Origin: Bacilli bacterium
Lineage (GTDB): Bacteria; Bacillota_I; Bacilli_A; RFN20; CAG-826
NCBI GenBank assembly: GCA_017454295.1
Contig: JAFTDF010000016.1
Span: 1-64,000 of the forward strand
Direction of reading: 5' to 3'
DNA: 64,000 nt
In this document: positions 17,076 through 26,322 of the stretch, piece after piece
How the letters are laid out: each line of letters starts with the position of its first letter
Position numbering within the stretch: the stretch's first letter is position 1
The notes under the pieces: generated by a model
Seen by the model: only the letters and a program-made list of their open reading frames with translations
Database searches by the model: none
What the model was told of the DNA's origin: nothing
Program-made: the position numbers and the translations under genes

Positions 17076-18386
17076 ATGGATTTTCGGGAACATTTACTCG
17101 CTTATCTACCCCTCGGAGAAGTCGATGGCATCCTCTCCGCCCAGAAGAAAGAACAAGTCCACGGCTTGCTTTTGAACACGGAAAAAGTCGACCCCGTAGC
17201 ATTTACCCAAGCCTTCCCACATATCGAGCCGATTCCCCATGTTCCCCATGGTTATCGTTACTCTTCCGAGGAATATGCCTTTGGCAAGCATCCCCTGTTC
17301 GATTTAGGTGCCTATTACATCCAAGACCCGGCGGCGATGCTCGTCGCCTCGCAACTAAAACCCCGGGAAGGGGCGAGGATCCTCGATCTATGCGCCGCCC
17401 CTGGTGGCAAAACCATCGGCACGTCCTTGCTTTATCCTAGTTGCACCCTTATTTCGAATGACCTCTCCTATCCGAGGGCCAAGGAACTCTCCGGAAACGT
17501 CGAACGGATGGGACGGGGCAACATCGTGGTGACCTGTGCCGATTTCAAAGATCATTATCGAGATTCCCAAGGCGCCTTCGACGCCATCATCCTGGATGCC
17601 CCATGCTCGGGCTCGGCGATGTTTCGGAAAAACGACCTTGCCGAAGCCGATTGGTCCATCGAAAAGGTGCAGCGTTGCGCCACCATCCAAAAAGAGCTTT
17701 TATCCTTCGCCTATTCGATGCTCGCTCCCGGTGGCATCCTTTTATACTCAACCTGTTCGTTTTCCAAAGAAGAAGACATCGATCCCATCCTTGAGTTACT
17801 AAAAGAACATGATGATCTTTCACTTTGTGAAATGGAAGACGATTCTTCCTTCTACCACCACCCCGATTTGCCCGAGGCGATCTTCCTCTTCCCCCACCGT
17901 TATGAAGGGGAAGGACAGTTCTTGGTGAAAGTTCAAAAGGCAGGCAGGCCTCCTCTATTCGCAATGAGGAATCGTCCTGCCCCGAAACAGAATCCATTCG
18001 TCGGTGCCTATGGATTAGAAGGACGTGACTTCGAAATCAAGGGAACCGCCCTCTATTCGATGCCTCGCTGCACCCCTACCCACCATCTCCCTGTGCTCCG
18101 TTATGGGGTAAAAATCGAGGAAGACGGGAATCCCGATTTCGCCCTTGCTAGATACCTCGGAGTTGAGGATTCCATTCCTCTAGACGGTACCCAGACCAAG
18201 GCCTATTTATCCGGACTCACTTTCGACCTAAATGCGGCAAAAGGATACCATGTAGTTTCCTATCAGGGACTCACGATGGGATGGGTGAAAGTCAGCAACG
18301 GCGTCGCCAAAAACCATTACCCCAAAGGGTTGAGGCGAGATTATGCCAAAGACTTATTTCCGTTCTTGGTAACTACGGATCGTTAA
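17076..18386 (+). CDS. rRNA cytosine-C5 methyltransferase (RsmF/NOL1-NOP2-Sun family)
   Basis: A 436-residue SAM-dependent enzyme that methylates C5 of cytosine in RNA, probably 16S rRNA. It shows the SAM loop LDLCAAPGGKT (about 107-117), the DAPCSGS motif and the catalytic YSTCSFSKEED motif, then a C-terminal PUA-like RNA-binding region as in RsmF. The start is ATG 17076, set by the promoter; the frame could open at 17052 but that ATG lies inside the promoter. Its 3' end overlaps the convergent membrane-protein gene by 33 bases. Confidence 0.9.
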   Translation: MDFREHLLAYLPLGEVDGILSAQKKEQVHGLLLNTEKVDPVAFTQAFPHIEPIPHVPHGYRYSSEEYAFGKHPLFDLGAYYIQDPAAMLVASQLKPREGARILDLCAAPGGKTIGTSLLYPSCTLISNDLSYPRAKELSGNVERMGRGNIVVTCADFKDHYRDSQGAFDAIILDAPCSGSAMFRKNDLAEADWSIEKVQRCATIQKELLSFAYSMLAPGGILLYSTCSFSKEEDIDPILELLKEHDDLSLCEMEDDSSFYHHPDLPEAIFLFPHRYEGEGQFLVKVQKAGRPPLFAMRNRPAPKQNPFVGAYGLEGRDFEIKGTALYSMPRCTPTHHLPVLRYGVKIEEDGNPDFALARYLGVEDSIPLDGTQTKAYLSGLTFDLNAAKGYHVVSYQGLTMGWVKVSNGVAKNHYPKGLRRDYAKDLFPFLVTTDR

Positions 18387-18773
18387 AAAGGCGATCACGG
18401 CTTCGCAGGCGGCGATGACGATCCCCGAGATGATGAACTCGACGTTTTGCCATACCACGCCAAAGGGGATGGAGCCGCCAATGCCAAATCCGGCGAAGAC
18501 AAAGCAGATGATGGAGAAGATGAAGCAATCGTAAGGACGCTTAATGTCGTGCAGGATCCAATACACCCCCGTGCCGGCGCAAAGTAAGCATGGGATGCCA
18601 TAACCGATGCACCAAGGCAAATAATACGGCAGGTTTTCGGCCCCCTCGGGTTTGTTCTTTTGCAATAAAAAGAACATCGCGACGAAGACGATGAACCCCA
18701 AAATGATGAGGCCCGTGCCGGCGGTTTTGCTTAAGGAATACGTCCCCTGAAACGGGTCGGAACTATTCGGCAT
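18354..18773 (-). CDS. Small membrane protein of unknown function
   Basis: A 139-residue protein with four likely membrane helices (GLIILGFIVFVAMFFLL; LPWCIGYGIPCLLCAGTGV; CFIFSIICFVFAGFGIGG; VEFIISGIVIAACEAVIAFL). I do not recognise a family. The start MPNSSDPFQG overlaps the end of the acyltransferase gene by 11 bases, so it is the last gene of that operon. Longer upstream extension would lie wholly inside the acyltransferase gene. Confidence 0.6.
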   Translation of the reverse strand: MPNSSDPFQGTYSLSKTAGTGLIILGFIVFVAMFFLLQKNKPEGAENLPYYLPWCIGYGIPCLLCAGTGVYWILHDIKRPYDCFIFSIICFVFAGFGIGGSIPFGVVWQNVEFIISGIVIAACEAVIAFLTIRSYQERK

Positions 18774-19608
18774 TCTTTTCATTCTCATAATGAATCCATT
18801 CTTGGTGTTGTTGCATCTTCCACCACTTTTTCGCTTTCTTCTTCCCTTGCCCGTTTTCGTAATAGAGGCGGTCTTTTTCGATGAGCCGCTGCAAGGGGGC
18901 ATCCATTTCCTTTTCCATTCTTTCGGCGAATTCGCCGGTGCCGGTGGGCCCCATTTCCGCTAAGGGCACCACGGGTAAGGCCGAGGCTTGGACGTAGTAG
19001 CTACGATGGAAGGCTTTTTCCTCAACGAAACGCTGCTCCCCAAAAAGCAGGACGGGCTGGATATCAAGTCCCGCCATCGAAGCGAGTTTGAACGAACCGG
19101 GATGGAATTCGTTCATCATGCCATAGGGGAACTTGTTACGGGTGCCTTCGGGGAAGACAGCATAGCCGATTTTTTCGGCTTTGATGAGTTTGGCCACGTC
19201 GCGGAACTTCCGCAGCGTGCCCATCGGGTCGTCCCGGTCGATGAAGATGCCGTCAATGGCCTTGATCAGATGCGGCACAAAGGGCATTTTCAAGGTTTCT
19301 TTCTTGGCCACGATGCCGATCGGCTCGGGGGAAAGGGCGATCAAAATCAAGGGATCGAACATGGACAGATGGTTGGCGATGATCAATTTGCCACGGCCCA
19401 AAATCGGTGCCGTGCCCGGATCGAGGTCGAGTTCCATCTTCATTTGGCGCAGCAAAAACAAAATCGTGCCGCGGACCCGCCGATAGCGTTCTTCGATGGG
19501 GTAATCCTCGGGGTGCTTCGAGTATTTGCGCATGTAGGTAAAGTACTCCCATACCACACGCGGGAGGCAAAGGAATACCAAACGAAGCCACTTCAGCGCT
19601 TTCTTCAT
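18763..19608 (-). CDS. 1-acyl-sn-glycerol-3-phosphate acyltransferase (PlsC family)
   Basis: A 281-residue acyltransferase with the NHLSMFD motif (HX4D, catalytic) and FPEGTRN for phosphate binding, plus an N-terminal hydrophobic segment. It should add the second acyl chain to make phosphatidic acid. The C-terminus after about residue 240 is a basic extension (GKKKAKKWWKMQQHQ). It overlaps the pullulanase stop by four bases, so the two are translated together although their roles are unrelated. Confidence 0.9.
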   Translation of the reverse strand: MKKALKWLRLVFLCLPRVVWEYFTYMRKYSKHPEDYPIEERYRRVRGTILFLLRQMKMELDLDPGTAPILGRGKLIIANHLSMFDPLILIALSPEPIGIVAKKETLKMPFVPHLIKAIDGIFIDRDDPMGTLRKFRDVAKLIKAEKIGYAVFPEGTRNKFPYGMMNEFHPGSFKLASMAGLDIQPVLLFGEQRFVEEKAFHRSYYVQASALPVVPLAEMGPTGTGEFAERMEKEMDAPLQRLIEKDRLYYENGQGKKKAKKWWKMQQHQEWIHYENEKNAE

Positions 19609-21713
19609 GCCTTTTTGCCTCGAGTCAAAACGGTGGAATGGGCGGGGATGATCACCGCATGAGGATCAGTATCGAGTCGGTCTTGATGCGAAGAATCAAA
19701 GACCTTCTCTAGCGGCGTCGGCGCCCAATAGGTTTCGTCACGTCCGCTGGCGTTGAAGAAGGCATGGACTTCCTCTTCAGGGGCGATGAGGTTCTTTTCC
19801 ACGAACGAGAGACGGACGGTGTCGTTGATTTCGCCCACATCGATGGCTTGGTTGATGAGGCGAGGATCGTAAATACGCAGATAAGGACTCTTCTTACGGA
19901 TGGCGACCATCTTTTTGAAGTTCTCGGCCATTTCATAACGTTCGTCTAAAAGACGATAGGAGAACTTGTTATAGCCGTCGCCTTTGTTATAGGTGTTGTC
20001 TTCTTCCCATTTCGACATGCCGATTTCCTGCCCGGCGTGGAAGAAGGGAATCCCAAAGGAGAACAAAATCGCGGCATTGACGCCCTGGATGATTTCGAGT
20101 TTGGTTTCCAAAGAATAGTCACGGCGACGCATCGAAAGGAAATCGAAGAAGGTCGCGTTATCGTGGCATTCGACATAGTTGATGGTCTGCGTGGCGGAAG
20201 CGAATTTCGGCGGCAAGATGAAATCGATGCAAGAACCGGCCAAAGCGTTTTTGAAGGCGTTTTTCGCCCCAAAATCCCCGGCGGCGTAATTCTTTAAGGT
20301 CTCGCGGTAGAAATCGTTGAAGAAGCCAAATTCGGGCAAAAGGTTGGCATTACCCATGTGGCCAAGGGGGACGCTTACTTCCCCACCCATGTTCCAGCCT
20401 TCGCCGTAAAGGAGGAATCTCGGGTCATGGGAACGGGCCATGGCGCGGATTTGTTGCAAGGTTTCCACGTCGATGATGCCCATCAGGTCGAAGCGGAACC
20501 CATCGATATGATAGGTTTCGATCCAGTGGCGGCAAGCATCGACGATGAGTTTGCGCACCATCGGACGTTCCGTGGCCAAATCGTTACCGCAGCCCGAGGT
20601 ATTGGCCAATTTGGAATTGGCACGGCGCCGGAAATAGTAATTGGGCACCACTTTTTCGAAGACGGAATTTTGGTATTCGTAGACGTGGTTATAGACGACG
20701 TCCATGACGATGCGGATCCCGGCTTGGTGGAATTTGGCCACCATGTCGCGGCAATCGACGATACGGGATAAGGGATCTTCCAAGTTGGAGGCGTAAGAAC
20801 CTTCGGGCACGAAATATTGGGCTGGGTCATAGCCCCAGTTATAACCGGAGGAGGGTTTGGATTCGTCGACGGTCTTATAGTCGTAAATCGGGAGCAATTG
20901 GAGATGGGTGATTCCCAAGCTCTTGATGTAATCGAATCCGGCAGGATGGCCGGCCTCGGTTTTTCGTCCTTCTTCGACGAGCCCTTTGAAGCGGCCCTTT
21001 TCGCGGATGTCGGTATGGGGATCGATGGTGAGGTCGCGGACATGGCCTTCGTAGATAATGGCGTCGCAGGGGCTATTGAGGACGGGTAACGCCTCGGGAT
21101 GATCGTTGTCCTTGAGCCGGCCAAAGTCGATGACGACGCTGTTTTCGCCATTTAAGGTCGAGCCTTTGGCATAGGGGTCGGTGACTTTGACCGTCACTTC
21201 AGAATTGGTGACGTGATAATGGTATTCGGCAAGATGCAAATCGCCATAGACGCGGCCTTTGAAGACCCCATGGTCGCAACGGATCATTTCCACCACGCTC
21301 CAAGGATCCTCGGGTTTCTTCCGGTAGGAAAGCACGACTTTGGAGGCTAGAGGCGCCCACAAGGCAAAACCAGTGTATTTTTTGGAATAGGTATAACCCA
21401 AATCGTTGCCCTTGTAATGGAATTCCTCGTCGAAGCCAGGGAAGGTGGTCGCCTCGGTGACATCCACGGGGACGGATCCATATTGGGGCATCACCAAGGA
21501 ATAGGAATGACCGAGTTCCAAAGGCTCGTTTAACCGCAAATCGACGATGGAGATGGAAGAGAGGGTTGAGGTTCTCGCCACCGTGGGTTTGCCCATGGAG
21601 ACGCCATCTTTCCATAAGACGGGTTCTAACTTCTCATAAGGAAGGGAGGAAAACACGACGAGCCGTAAGAGATCGGGGGAAATGAGTTTCGCGTTGAGAT
21701 AGGTATCTTTCAT
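19605..21713 (-). CDS. pulA: Type I pullulanase (GH13)
   Basis: A 702-residue enzyme that cleaves alpha-1,6 branches of pullulan, glycogen or limit dextrins. The type I signature YNWGYDP is present. Catalytic residues are in GFRFDLMG (nucleophile Asp), LLYGEGWNM (acid Glu) and VECHDNATFFD (Asp). An N-terminal carbohydrate-binding beta-domain precedes the barrel. No signal peptide is seen, so it probably works in the cytoplasm on imported or stored glucans, together with MalQ and the neopullulanase-like enzyme in this window. Confidence 0.94.
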   Translation of the reverse strand: MKDTYLNAKLISPDLLRLVVFSSLPYEKLEPVLWKDGVSMGKPTVARTSTLSSISIVDLRLNEPLELGHSYSLVMPQYGSVPVDVTEATTFPGFDEEFHYKGNDLGYTYSKKYTGFALWAPLASKVVLSYRKKPEDPWSVVEMIRCDHGVFKGRVYGDLHLAEYHYHVTNSEVTVKVTDPYAKGSTLNGENSVVIDFGRLKDNDHPEALPVLNSPCDAIIYEGHVRDLTIDPHTDIREKGRFKGLVEEGRKTEAGHPAGFDYIKSLGITHLQLLPIYDYKTVDESKPSSGYNWGYDPAQYFVPEGSYASNLEDPLSRIVDCRDMVAKFHQAGIRIVMDVVYNHVYEYQNSVFEKVVPNYYFRRRANSKLANTSGCGNDLATERPMVRKLIVDACRHWIETYHIDGFRFDLMGIIDVETLQQIRAMARSHDPRFLLYGEGWNMGGEVSVPLGHMGNANLLPEFGFFNDFYRETLKNYAAGDFGAKNAFKNALAGSCIDFILPPKFASATQTINYVECHDNATFFDFLSMRRRDYSLETKLEIIQGVNAAILFSFGIPFFHAGQEIGMSKWEEDNTYNKGDGYNKFSYRLLDERYEMAENFKKMVAIRKKSPYLRIYDPRLINQAIDVGEINDTVRLSFVEKNLIAPEEEVHAFFNASGRDETYWAPTPLEKVFDSSHQDRLDTDPHAVIIPAHSTVLTRGKKA

Positions 21714-21725
21714 GGGTCGTCCTTT

Positions 21726-24542
21726 CTATTGCTGATCTTCTTCGGGGAAGGGCGCTTCTTCGGAAGCGGGTTCCTCGGGGGCGGCGGAGGCGGAATGCAC
21801 GACCACTTTGGCGCCTTTGGAGGAATTGGGAGTATCCAGGGAGATAATGCCTTCTTTGAGCAAACGGGAATAGATTTTCCCGGCGCGGGGGAAGCCAACG
21901 CCATAGTCCCGCTGAATCTGGCTGATCGAGGTGAATTCCCTGGCCATGACCGCTTCTTTGATCATTTGGTATTTCTCTTCGTCGCCGGCGGCTTTGATGT
22001 TAGCCAAAGCCGATTCGCTTAAGCCCGGGTCGAATCCCCCACCGCCGCTATTAGAGCTGACGGAACCGGGGATATTGTCTTCCTCGTCTTTGAGGTTGAG
22101 GAAGTCGGGATCATAGGCGGGGGCCATTTGGTTACGGATGAAATCGCCGATCACCCGCATATCGGTACTGGTGACGAAAGCACCTTGGGCACGGACAAAT
22201 TCCTTCTTGGCGACTTGGACACAATCGATCAGCATATCGCCGCGGCCATTGAGGTCTTCCGCGCCAATGGCATCGAGGACGGTCTTCGAGTCGACCGAGG
22301 AAGCCACGGTCAAAGCGACGCGGGTCGGCAAGTTGGCTTTGATGGTCCCGGTGATGACTTTGACGTCGGGACGTTGGGTCGCCACGATCATATGGATGCC
22401 GGCCGCACGGGCTTTTTGCCCGATGCGAAGCACGTAATTGGCGATGTCTTTCTCCGCCCCAACAAGGTCGGCGTATTCGTCGACCACGGCCACGATGAAG
22501 GGCATTTTCCGCTTATGGGCATAAACGCAATAATCTTCGTTGTAGTCGCGAATGCCTTGGACGTTGGCCTCTTCGAACATCTTGTAGCGGCGGTCCATCA
22601 AATCGCAAAGCTTCTTAAAGGCCACTTTGGCTTCGCTGGGCTCTTTGATGATGGGGCAAAGCAGATGCGGCAAATCACGATACTTGTTCATTTCGACGCG
22701 TTTGGGGTCGATGAGCATCAGTTTGAGTTCCTCGGGGCGGTTACGCATCAGCAAAGAGAACAGCACCGAGTGGATGAAAACGGATTTACCCGAACCGGTG
22801 GTCCCGGCGACGAGCATATGGGGGAGCTCGGTCAAATCGGCGTAGCGGACTTTGCCGGTGATGTCTTCGCCAAAGGGGAAGAGCATGTTGTTCTTTTCGT
22901 TTAGCGGAGGAAGCGCGGCGACCAATTCCTTCAAAGGAATGGTACGTGACACCAAATTGGCGACTTCGAGGGCGCAGGTGCTCATGCCCGAAACGCGCTC
23001 GGCGAAACGGGTCGGCACGCCCCCAAGACGGACTTCGATATCTTTGACGAAACGGCCCAAAGTCGAAACCGAAACATCGGAATCGGCTTGGATGGCGAAT
23101 TGGGTGACGGAAGGGCCGATGATGTGGCTGACGACGTGGGCCCCGGCATGGAGGTCTTGATAGGCTTGGTTGATGATGAGGGTCTTTTCCTCGCAATCCC
23201 GTTCCATCTCTTCAAGGTTTTGGGCGTTTTGGATATCTTGAAGCAGATCAAGGCTCGGCAATTGATAAGGCGGTAAGGGTACTTCGGCTTCGGGGTCGGG
23301 AGCAGGAGAGGGAGCAGGTGCGGGTGCAGGTGCTGGGGTGGGCGCGCGCTGGGGAGCAGGCGTCACAATGGGCGCGGGAGCAGGCGAAGCAACCCTCGGC
23401 GCTTCCGGGGTGGGCGTTGCCACGGGTGAAGGAACTTCTACGACGGGCGTTTCCACCACTTCGGGGATTTCGGCTTCCGGGGCGGGAGAAGCTTCTTGCA
23501 AGAAAGAGGGTTTTGGATCAAACACCGGCTCGGGGGTCGGGTCTAGCGCAACCGGGGCTGGGGCTGGGTCGATGCTAGGGGCCGGTTTGCCGAAGGTGAC
23601 GGGCGAATACGTGGTCATCGGGGTGGAAGGCACCGCTTCCATTTCTTCCTTTCGCGGACCGAAATAGGCTTTTTGCAAGCCGGTTCTTTGCAATGGGAGA
23701 TTGGGGTTATATTCGGGCATCGGGATGGGCGTGGCTTGGCTCGGCTCGGGCGAAGGTGCTTGGTAAGGGGTCGCCGGAGCGAGGGTATTGGTATTGCGTA
23801 ACGAACGGCGCGGAAGCAAGGTCTTCGAAGCGGGCAAAAACTCGGAAAGTTCCCGTGTATTTTGGCGTTTGGCCCGGAGCTCTTCTTTGGGGGCGATATT
23901 ATCTTCGGGCAAAGCCACGCCAAAGGGATTGACCTCGGCGGCCAAAGCTTCTTGCCGTTGCTTTTCTTTGTTGGCTTTCCCCACGGCGATTTTGCCTTGG
24001 ATAAAGCGTACCAAACGCACTAAGAGCGGATAGAAGAAGCAGACGAAAGCGCCAAGAAGCAACACCACATATAAGGCGATGCCCCAACCGCGGACCCCGG
24101 CATCGAGCAAACTGCCGGTAAGCAAATAGGCCAAGATGCCTCCGCCAAGGCGCAAATCGGAAAGCAAGGCGCTTCCTAAATGCGTGCGGGCTTCCTCAAG
24201 GGCAAAAAAGAACGGCTCGGTCGTGCGTCCGGTGGCGAAATTCGTGGCCCCTAAATCCGCCAAAAGGATGGCCACGCCTAGATATGTGAGCAGCCAGCCA
24301 AGGTAAATCCGCCAATGGATCGGTTTTTTATTGGCAAAGAGGACGTGATAGACGCCCCAAGCGGCAAAAGGGAGGACCAGCACGTAAATCCCGGCGATGC
24401 CGAAGAGGAAATCGATACCATAGGCAAGGAAGCGAAGATGCGTATTGGCGGAGAAAAGAATCGTCAGCGAAAACAAGGTGGCGGTGAGGCCAACCATGCG
24501 CTGAACGCGCGAGGGTGTGAAAACACTACCGTTTTTCGCCAT
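21726..24542 (-). CDS. ftsK: DNA translocase FtsK/SpoIIIE
   Basis: A 938-residue translocase that pumps DNA through the closing septum. It has four or five N-terminal membrane helices (to about 190), a long linker rich in Pro, Ala and Glu (about 250-420), the motor with the P-loop GTTGSGKSVFIHS and VATQRPDVKVITG, and a C-terminal winged-helix gamma domain (ISQIQRDYGVGFPRAGKIYS) that reads KOPS/SRS polarity sites. It lies between the RNase J-like gene and pullulanase on one transcript. The start is preceded by AAGGAGTAAGGAG. Confidence 0.96.
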   Translation of the reverse strand: MAKNGSVFTPSRVQRMVGLTATLFSLTILFSANTHLRFLAYGIDFLFGIAGIYVLVLPFAAWGVYHVLFANKKPIHWRIYLGWLLTYLGVAILLADLGATNFATGRTTEPFFFALEEARTHLGSALLSDLRLGGGILAYLLTGSLLDAGVRGWGIALYVVLLLGAFVCFFYPLLVRLVRFIQGKIAVGKANKEKQRQEALAAEVNPFGVALPEDNIAPKEELRAKRQNTRELSEFLPASKTLLPRRSLRNTNTLAPATPYQAPSPEPSQATPIPMPEYNPNLPLQRTGLQKAYFGPRKEEMEAVPSTPMTTYSPVTFGKPAPSIDPAPAPVALDPTPEPVFDPKPSFLQEASPAPEAEIPEVVETPVVEVPSPVATPTPEAPRVASPAPAPIVTPAPQRAPTPAPAPAPAPSPAPDPEAEVPLPPYQLPSLDLLQDIQNAQNLEEMERDCEEKTLIINQAYQDLHAGAHVVSHIIGPSVTQFAIQADSDVSVSTLGRFVKDIEVRLGGVPTRFAERVSGMSTCALEVANLVSRTIPLKELVAALPPLNEKNNMLFPFGEDITGKVRYADLTELPHMLVAGTTGSGKSVFIHSVLFSLLMRNRPEELKLMLIDPKRVEMNKYRDLPHLLCPIIKEPSEAKVAFKKLCDLMDRRYKMFEEANVQGIRDYNEDYCVYAHKRKMPFIVAVVDEYADLVGAEKDIANYVLRIGQKARAAGIHMIVATQRPDVKVITGTIKANLPTRVALTVASSVDSKTVLDAIGAEDLNGRGDMLIDCVQVAKKEFVRAQGAFVTSTDMRVIGDFIRNQMAPAYDPDFLNLKDEEDNIPGSVSSNSGGGGFDPGLSESALANIKAAGDEEKYQMIKEAVMAREFTSISQIQRDYGVGFPRAGKIYSRLLKEGIISLDTPNSSKGAKVVVHSASAAPEEPASEEAPFPEEDQQ

Positions 24543-24557
24543 GCTTGCTCCTTACTC

Positions 24558-26231
24558 CTAGCCGATGTCGACGATTAAGGGCAAGACCATCGGCACTTGT
24601 CCGGAGAGCCGGCGCAAGCCCCGAAGGACCCGTTCATAGACATTTTGTTTCATCTCATCGAGATTGACGTCGAATCGAGAGAGGAATTCATTGACCGTCG
24701 CCACGAAGATGCGGGCGGCTTCTTTCTGGGCGGCTTCCCCTTCCTTTTGGATAAGGTAGCCCCGCATCGCCACTTCCGGACCCGCCACGATCTCGCGGCG
24801 GGAAGAGGAGATGGTCATGGCCAGGACCATGACGCCTTCGGCGAGTTTTTCGCGGTCGGCGAGGACATTTTCGGAAATATCGCCCACGCCCGAACCGTCG
24901 ATCATCAAATCCCCATGGGGAATCTTCTCATCAAAGATGCGGCCACCTTTTTCATCGATGAGGATGGACATACCGTTTTCCACGACGAAAACGTTTTGGT
25001 GGGAGAGGTTCAACCCCATGGATAAGGCCAACATGGCATTGGCGAGAAGATCTTTGTAGAAGCCCTTGACGGGAATGTAGTATTGCGGTTTGAGGATGGA
25101 GGCGAGCATCTTGAGGTCTTCTTCGGAAGCGTGCATGCGCAGGAATTGCTTCTTGGGCACGATGGTGACCCCACAGCCGCAGCGGAAGAGTTCATCCACC
25201 GCATCGGTGTATTCGAGTTCGGTATTGTCGGTGCTTAAGGAAGCGACGACGAAATGGTCGGTATCCTTGAGGCGGATCCGCTTGTCTTCATTGGCCCCGG
25301 TGGCGAGCAAAGCGATCTTGCGGAAGAGCTTGGCGCCAAAGGCGACCATGATGAAGACCAGGTCGCTATCTTTGTGGCGAAGGATATCGTCGCTGGGGAC
25401 AAAATTCTCTTTGGGGATGGAGAGGGCGCCCGAGGCGATGATCGGCTCAAGCACCGCTTTCGTGGTGCTGTCATAGAAAACGATTTTCTTGCGATTGGCC
25501 ACCGCCAGACGGATGACTTCGTCCACGTTATAGATATCGGTGGAGAAGATGGATACGAAGATGCGGCCTTTGGCTTTCTTAAACGCCTCGGAAAGATGGG
25601 GCGTTAGCTTATATAAGGGGGCCGTATAGCCCGGACGGGTCGCATAGACGGATTCGGGCAAAAGCGCCAAGGTCGGCTTTTCGGCGATGATGGCCAAGGC
25701 GTTCATATCGTTGAGATAGGCTTTGTCGGCCGCGTTTTCAACGACATAGTCACCGGTGATGACGATATTGCCGTAGCTGGTTTCGATGGCCATGCCGGAG
25801 CTATCGGCGATGTTATGGGCGGTATGGAAGAAATGGATCGTCCGTCCCGCGACTTGAAACACTGAGGAAGGTTCCACCGGATGGAGGTCGTACATGCTGG
25901 GGTCGCGTTTGACATGGCGAGTGAAAATCGAAAGCATCGACAACGTCACTTTGGAGCCATAAATCGGGGCCGGTGCTTTGGGATAAACATAGGCCAAACC
26001 ACCGATTTCGTCATCGTGGCCATGGAGGAGGAAGTAGCCTTTGATCTTCTCTTTGTTCTCTTCCAGGTAATCGAATCGGGGGATGACATAGTCAACGCCG
26101 GGTTTGGTCTTATCAGGTTCCATCACACCACAGCCGACCACGAAAAGATCGCCGTTGATGTCGATGACGAGGCAGTTTTTGCCTTCCTCATCGAGGCCAC
26201 CTAAAGACACAATCCGGATTTTGTCGTTCAT
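24558..26231 (-). CDS. RNase J-family protein with degenerate active site (J2-like)
   Basis: A 557-residue metallo-beta-lactamase/beta-CASP protein of the RNase J family, with the usual C-terminal domain (LSRFDVNLDEMKQNVYERV). The metal motif, normally HxHxDH, reads HGHDDEIGG, so its last His is Glu. The normal PVHGEY reads PVKGFY, and the SGHA segment reads MHAS. These changes recall Bacillus RNase J2, which is nearly inactive and partners J1. So it is probably a structural or weakly active partner of another RNase J elsewhere. Shine-Dalgarno AGGAGGG precedes the ATG. Confidence 0.88.
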   Translation of the reverse strand: MNDKIRIVSLGGLDEEGKNCLVIDINGDLFVVGCGVMEPDKTKPGVDYVIPRFDYLEENKEKIKGYFLLHGHDDEIGGLAYVYPKAPAPIYGSKVTLSMLSIFTRHVKRDPSMYDLHPVEPSSVFQVAGRTIHFFHTAHNIADSSGMAIETSYGNIVITGDYVVENAADKAYLNDMNALAIIAEKPTLALLPESVYATRPGYTAPLYKLTPHLSEAFKKAKGRIFVSIFSTDIYNVDEVIRLAVANRKKIVFYDSTTKAVLEPIIASGALSIPKENFVPSDDILRHKDSDLVFIMVAFGAKLFRKIALLATGANEDKRIRLKDTDHFVVASLSTDNTELEYTDAVDELFRCGCGVTIVPKKQFLRMHASEEDLKMLASILKPQYYIPVKGFYKDLLANAMLALSMGLNLSHQNVFVVENGMSILIDEKGGRIFDEKIPHGDLMIDGSGVGDISENVLADREKLAEGVMVLAMTISSSRREIVAGPEVAMRGYLIQKEGEAAQKEAARIFVATVNEFLSRFDVNLDEMKQNVYERVLRGLRRLSGQVPMVLPLIVDIG

Positions 26232-26267
26232 AACGCCCTCCTATGGAATTCGGGTTTCTCGTAGAGA

Positions 26268-26296
26268 ATTATAAAGAAAAGCCCGCCGATTAGGAA
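26268..26296 (-). promoter_or_regulatory. Promoter of the RNase J-ftsK-pulA operon
   Basis: Minus strand: TTCCTA (26291-26296), 17 nt, TATAAT (26268-26273), with a leader of roughly 30 nt that carries the Shine-Dalgarno. Confidence 0.6.
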
Positions 26297-26322
26297 GAGA
26301 ATTCCTAAACAATTTTCGCGCG

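Noticed and set aside
23260-23830. Pro/Ala-rich repeats in ftsK as a DNA repeat or CRISPR-like array
   Set aside because: Irregular coding low complexity in the FtsK linker; no fixed repeat unit or spacers.
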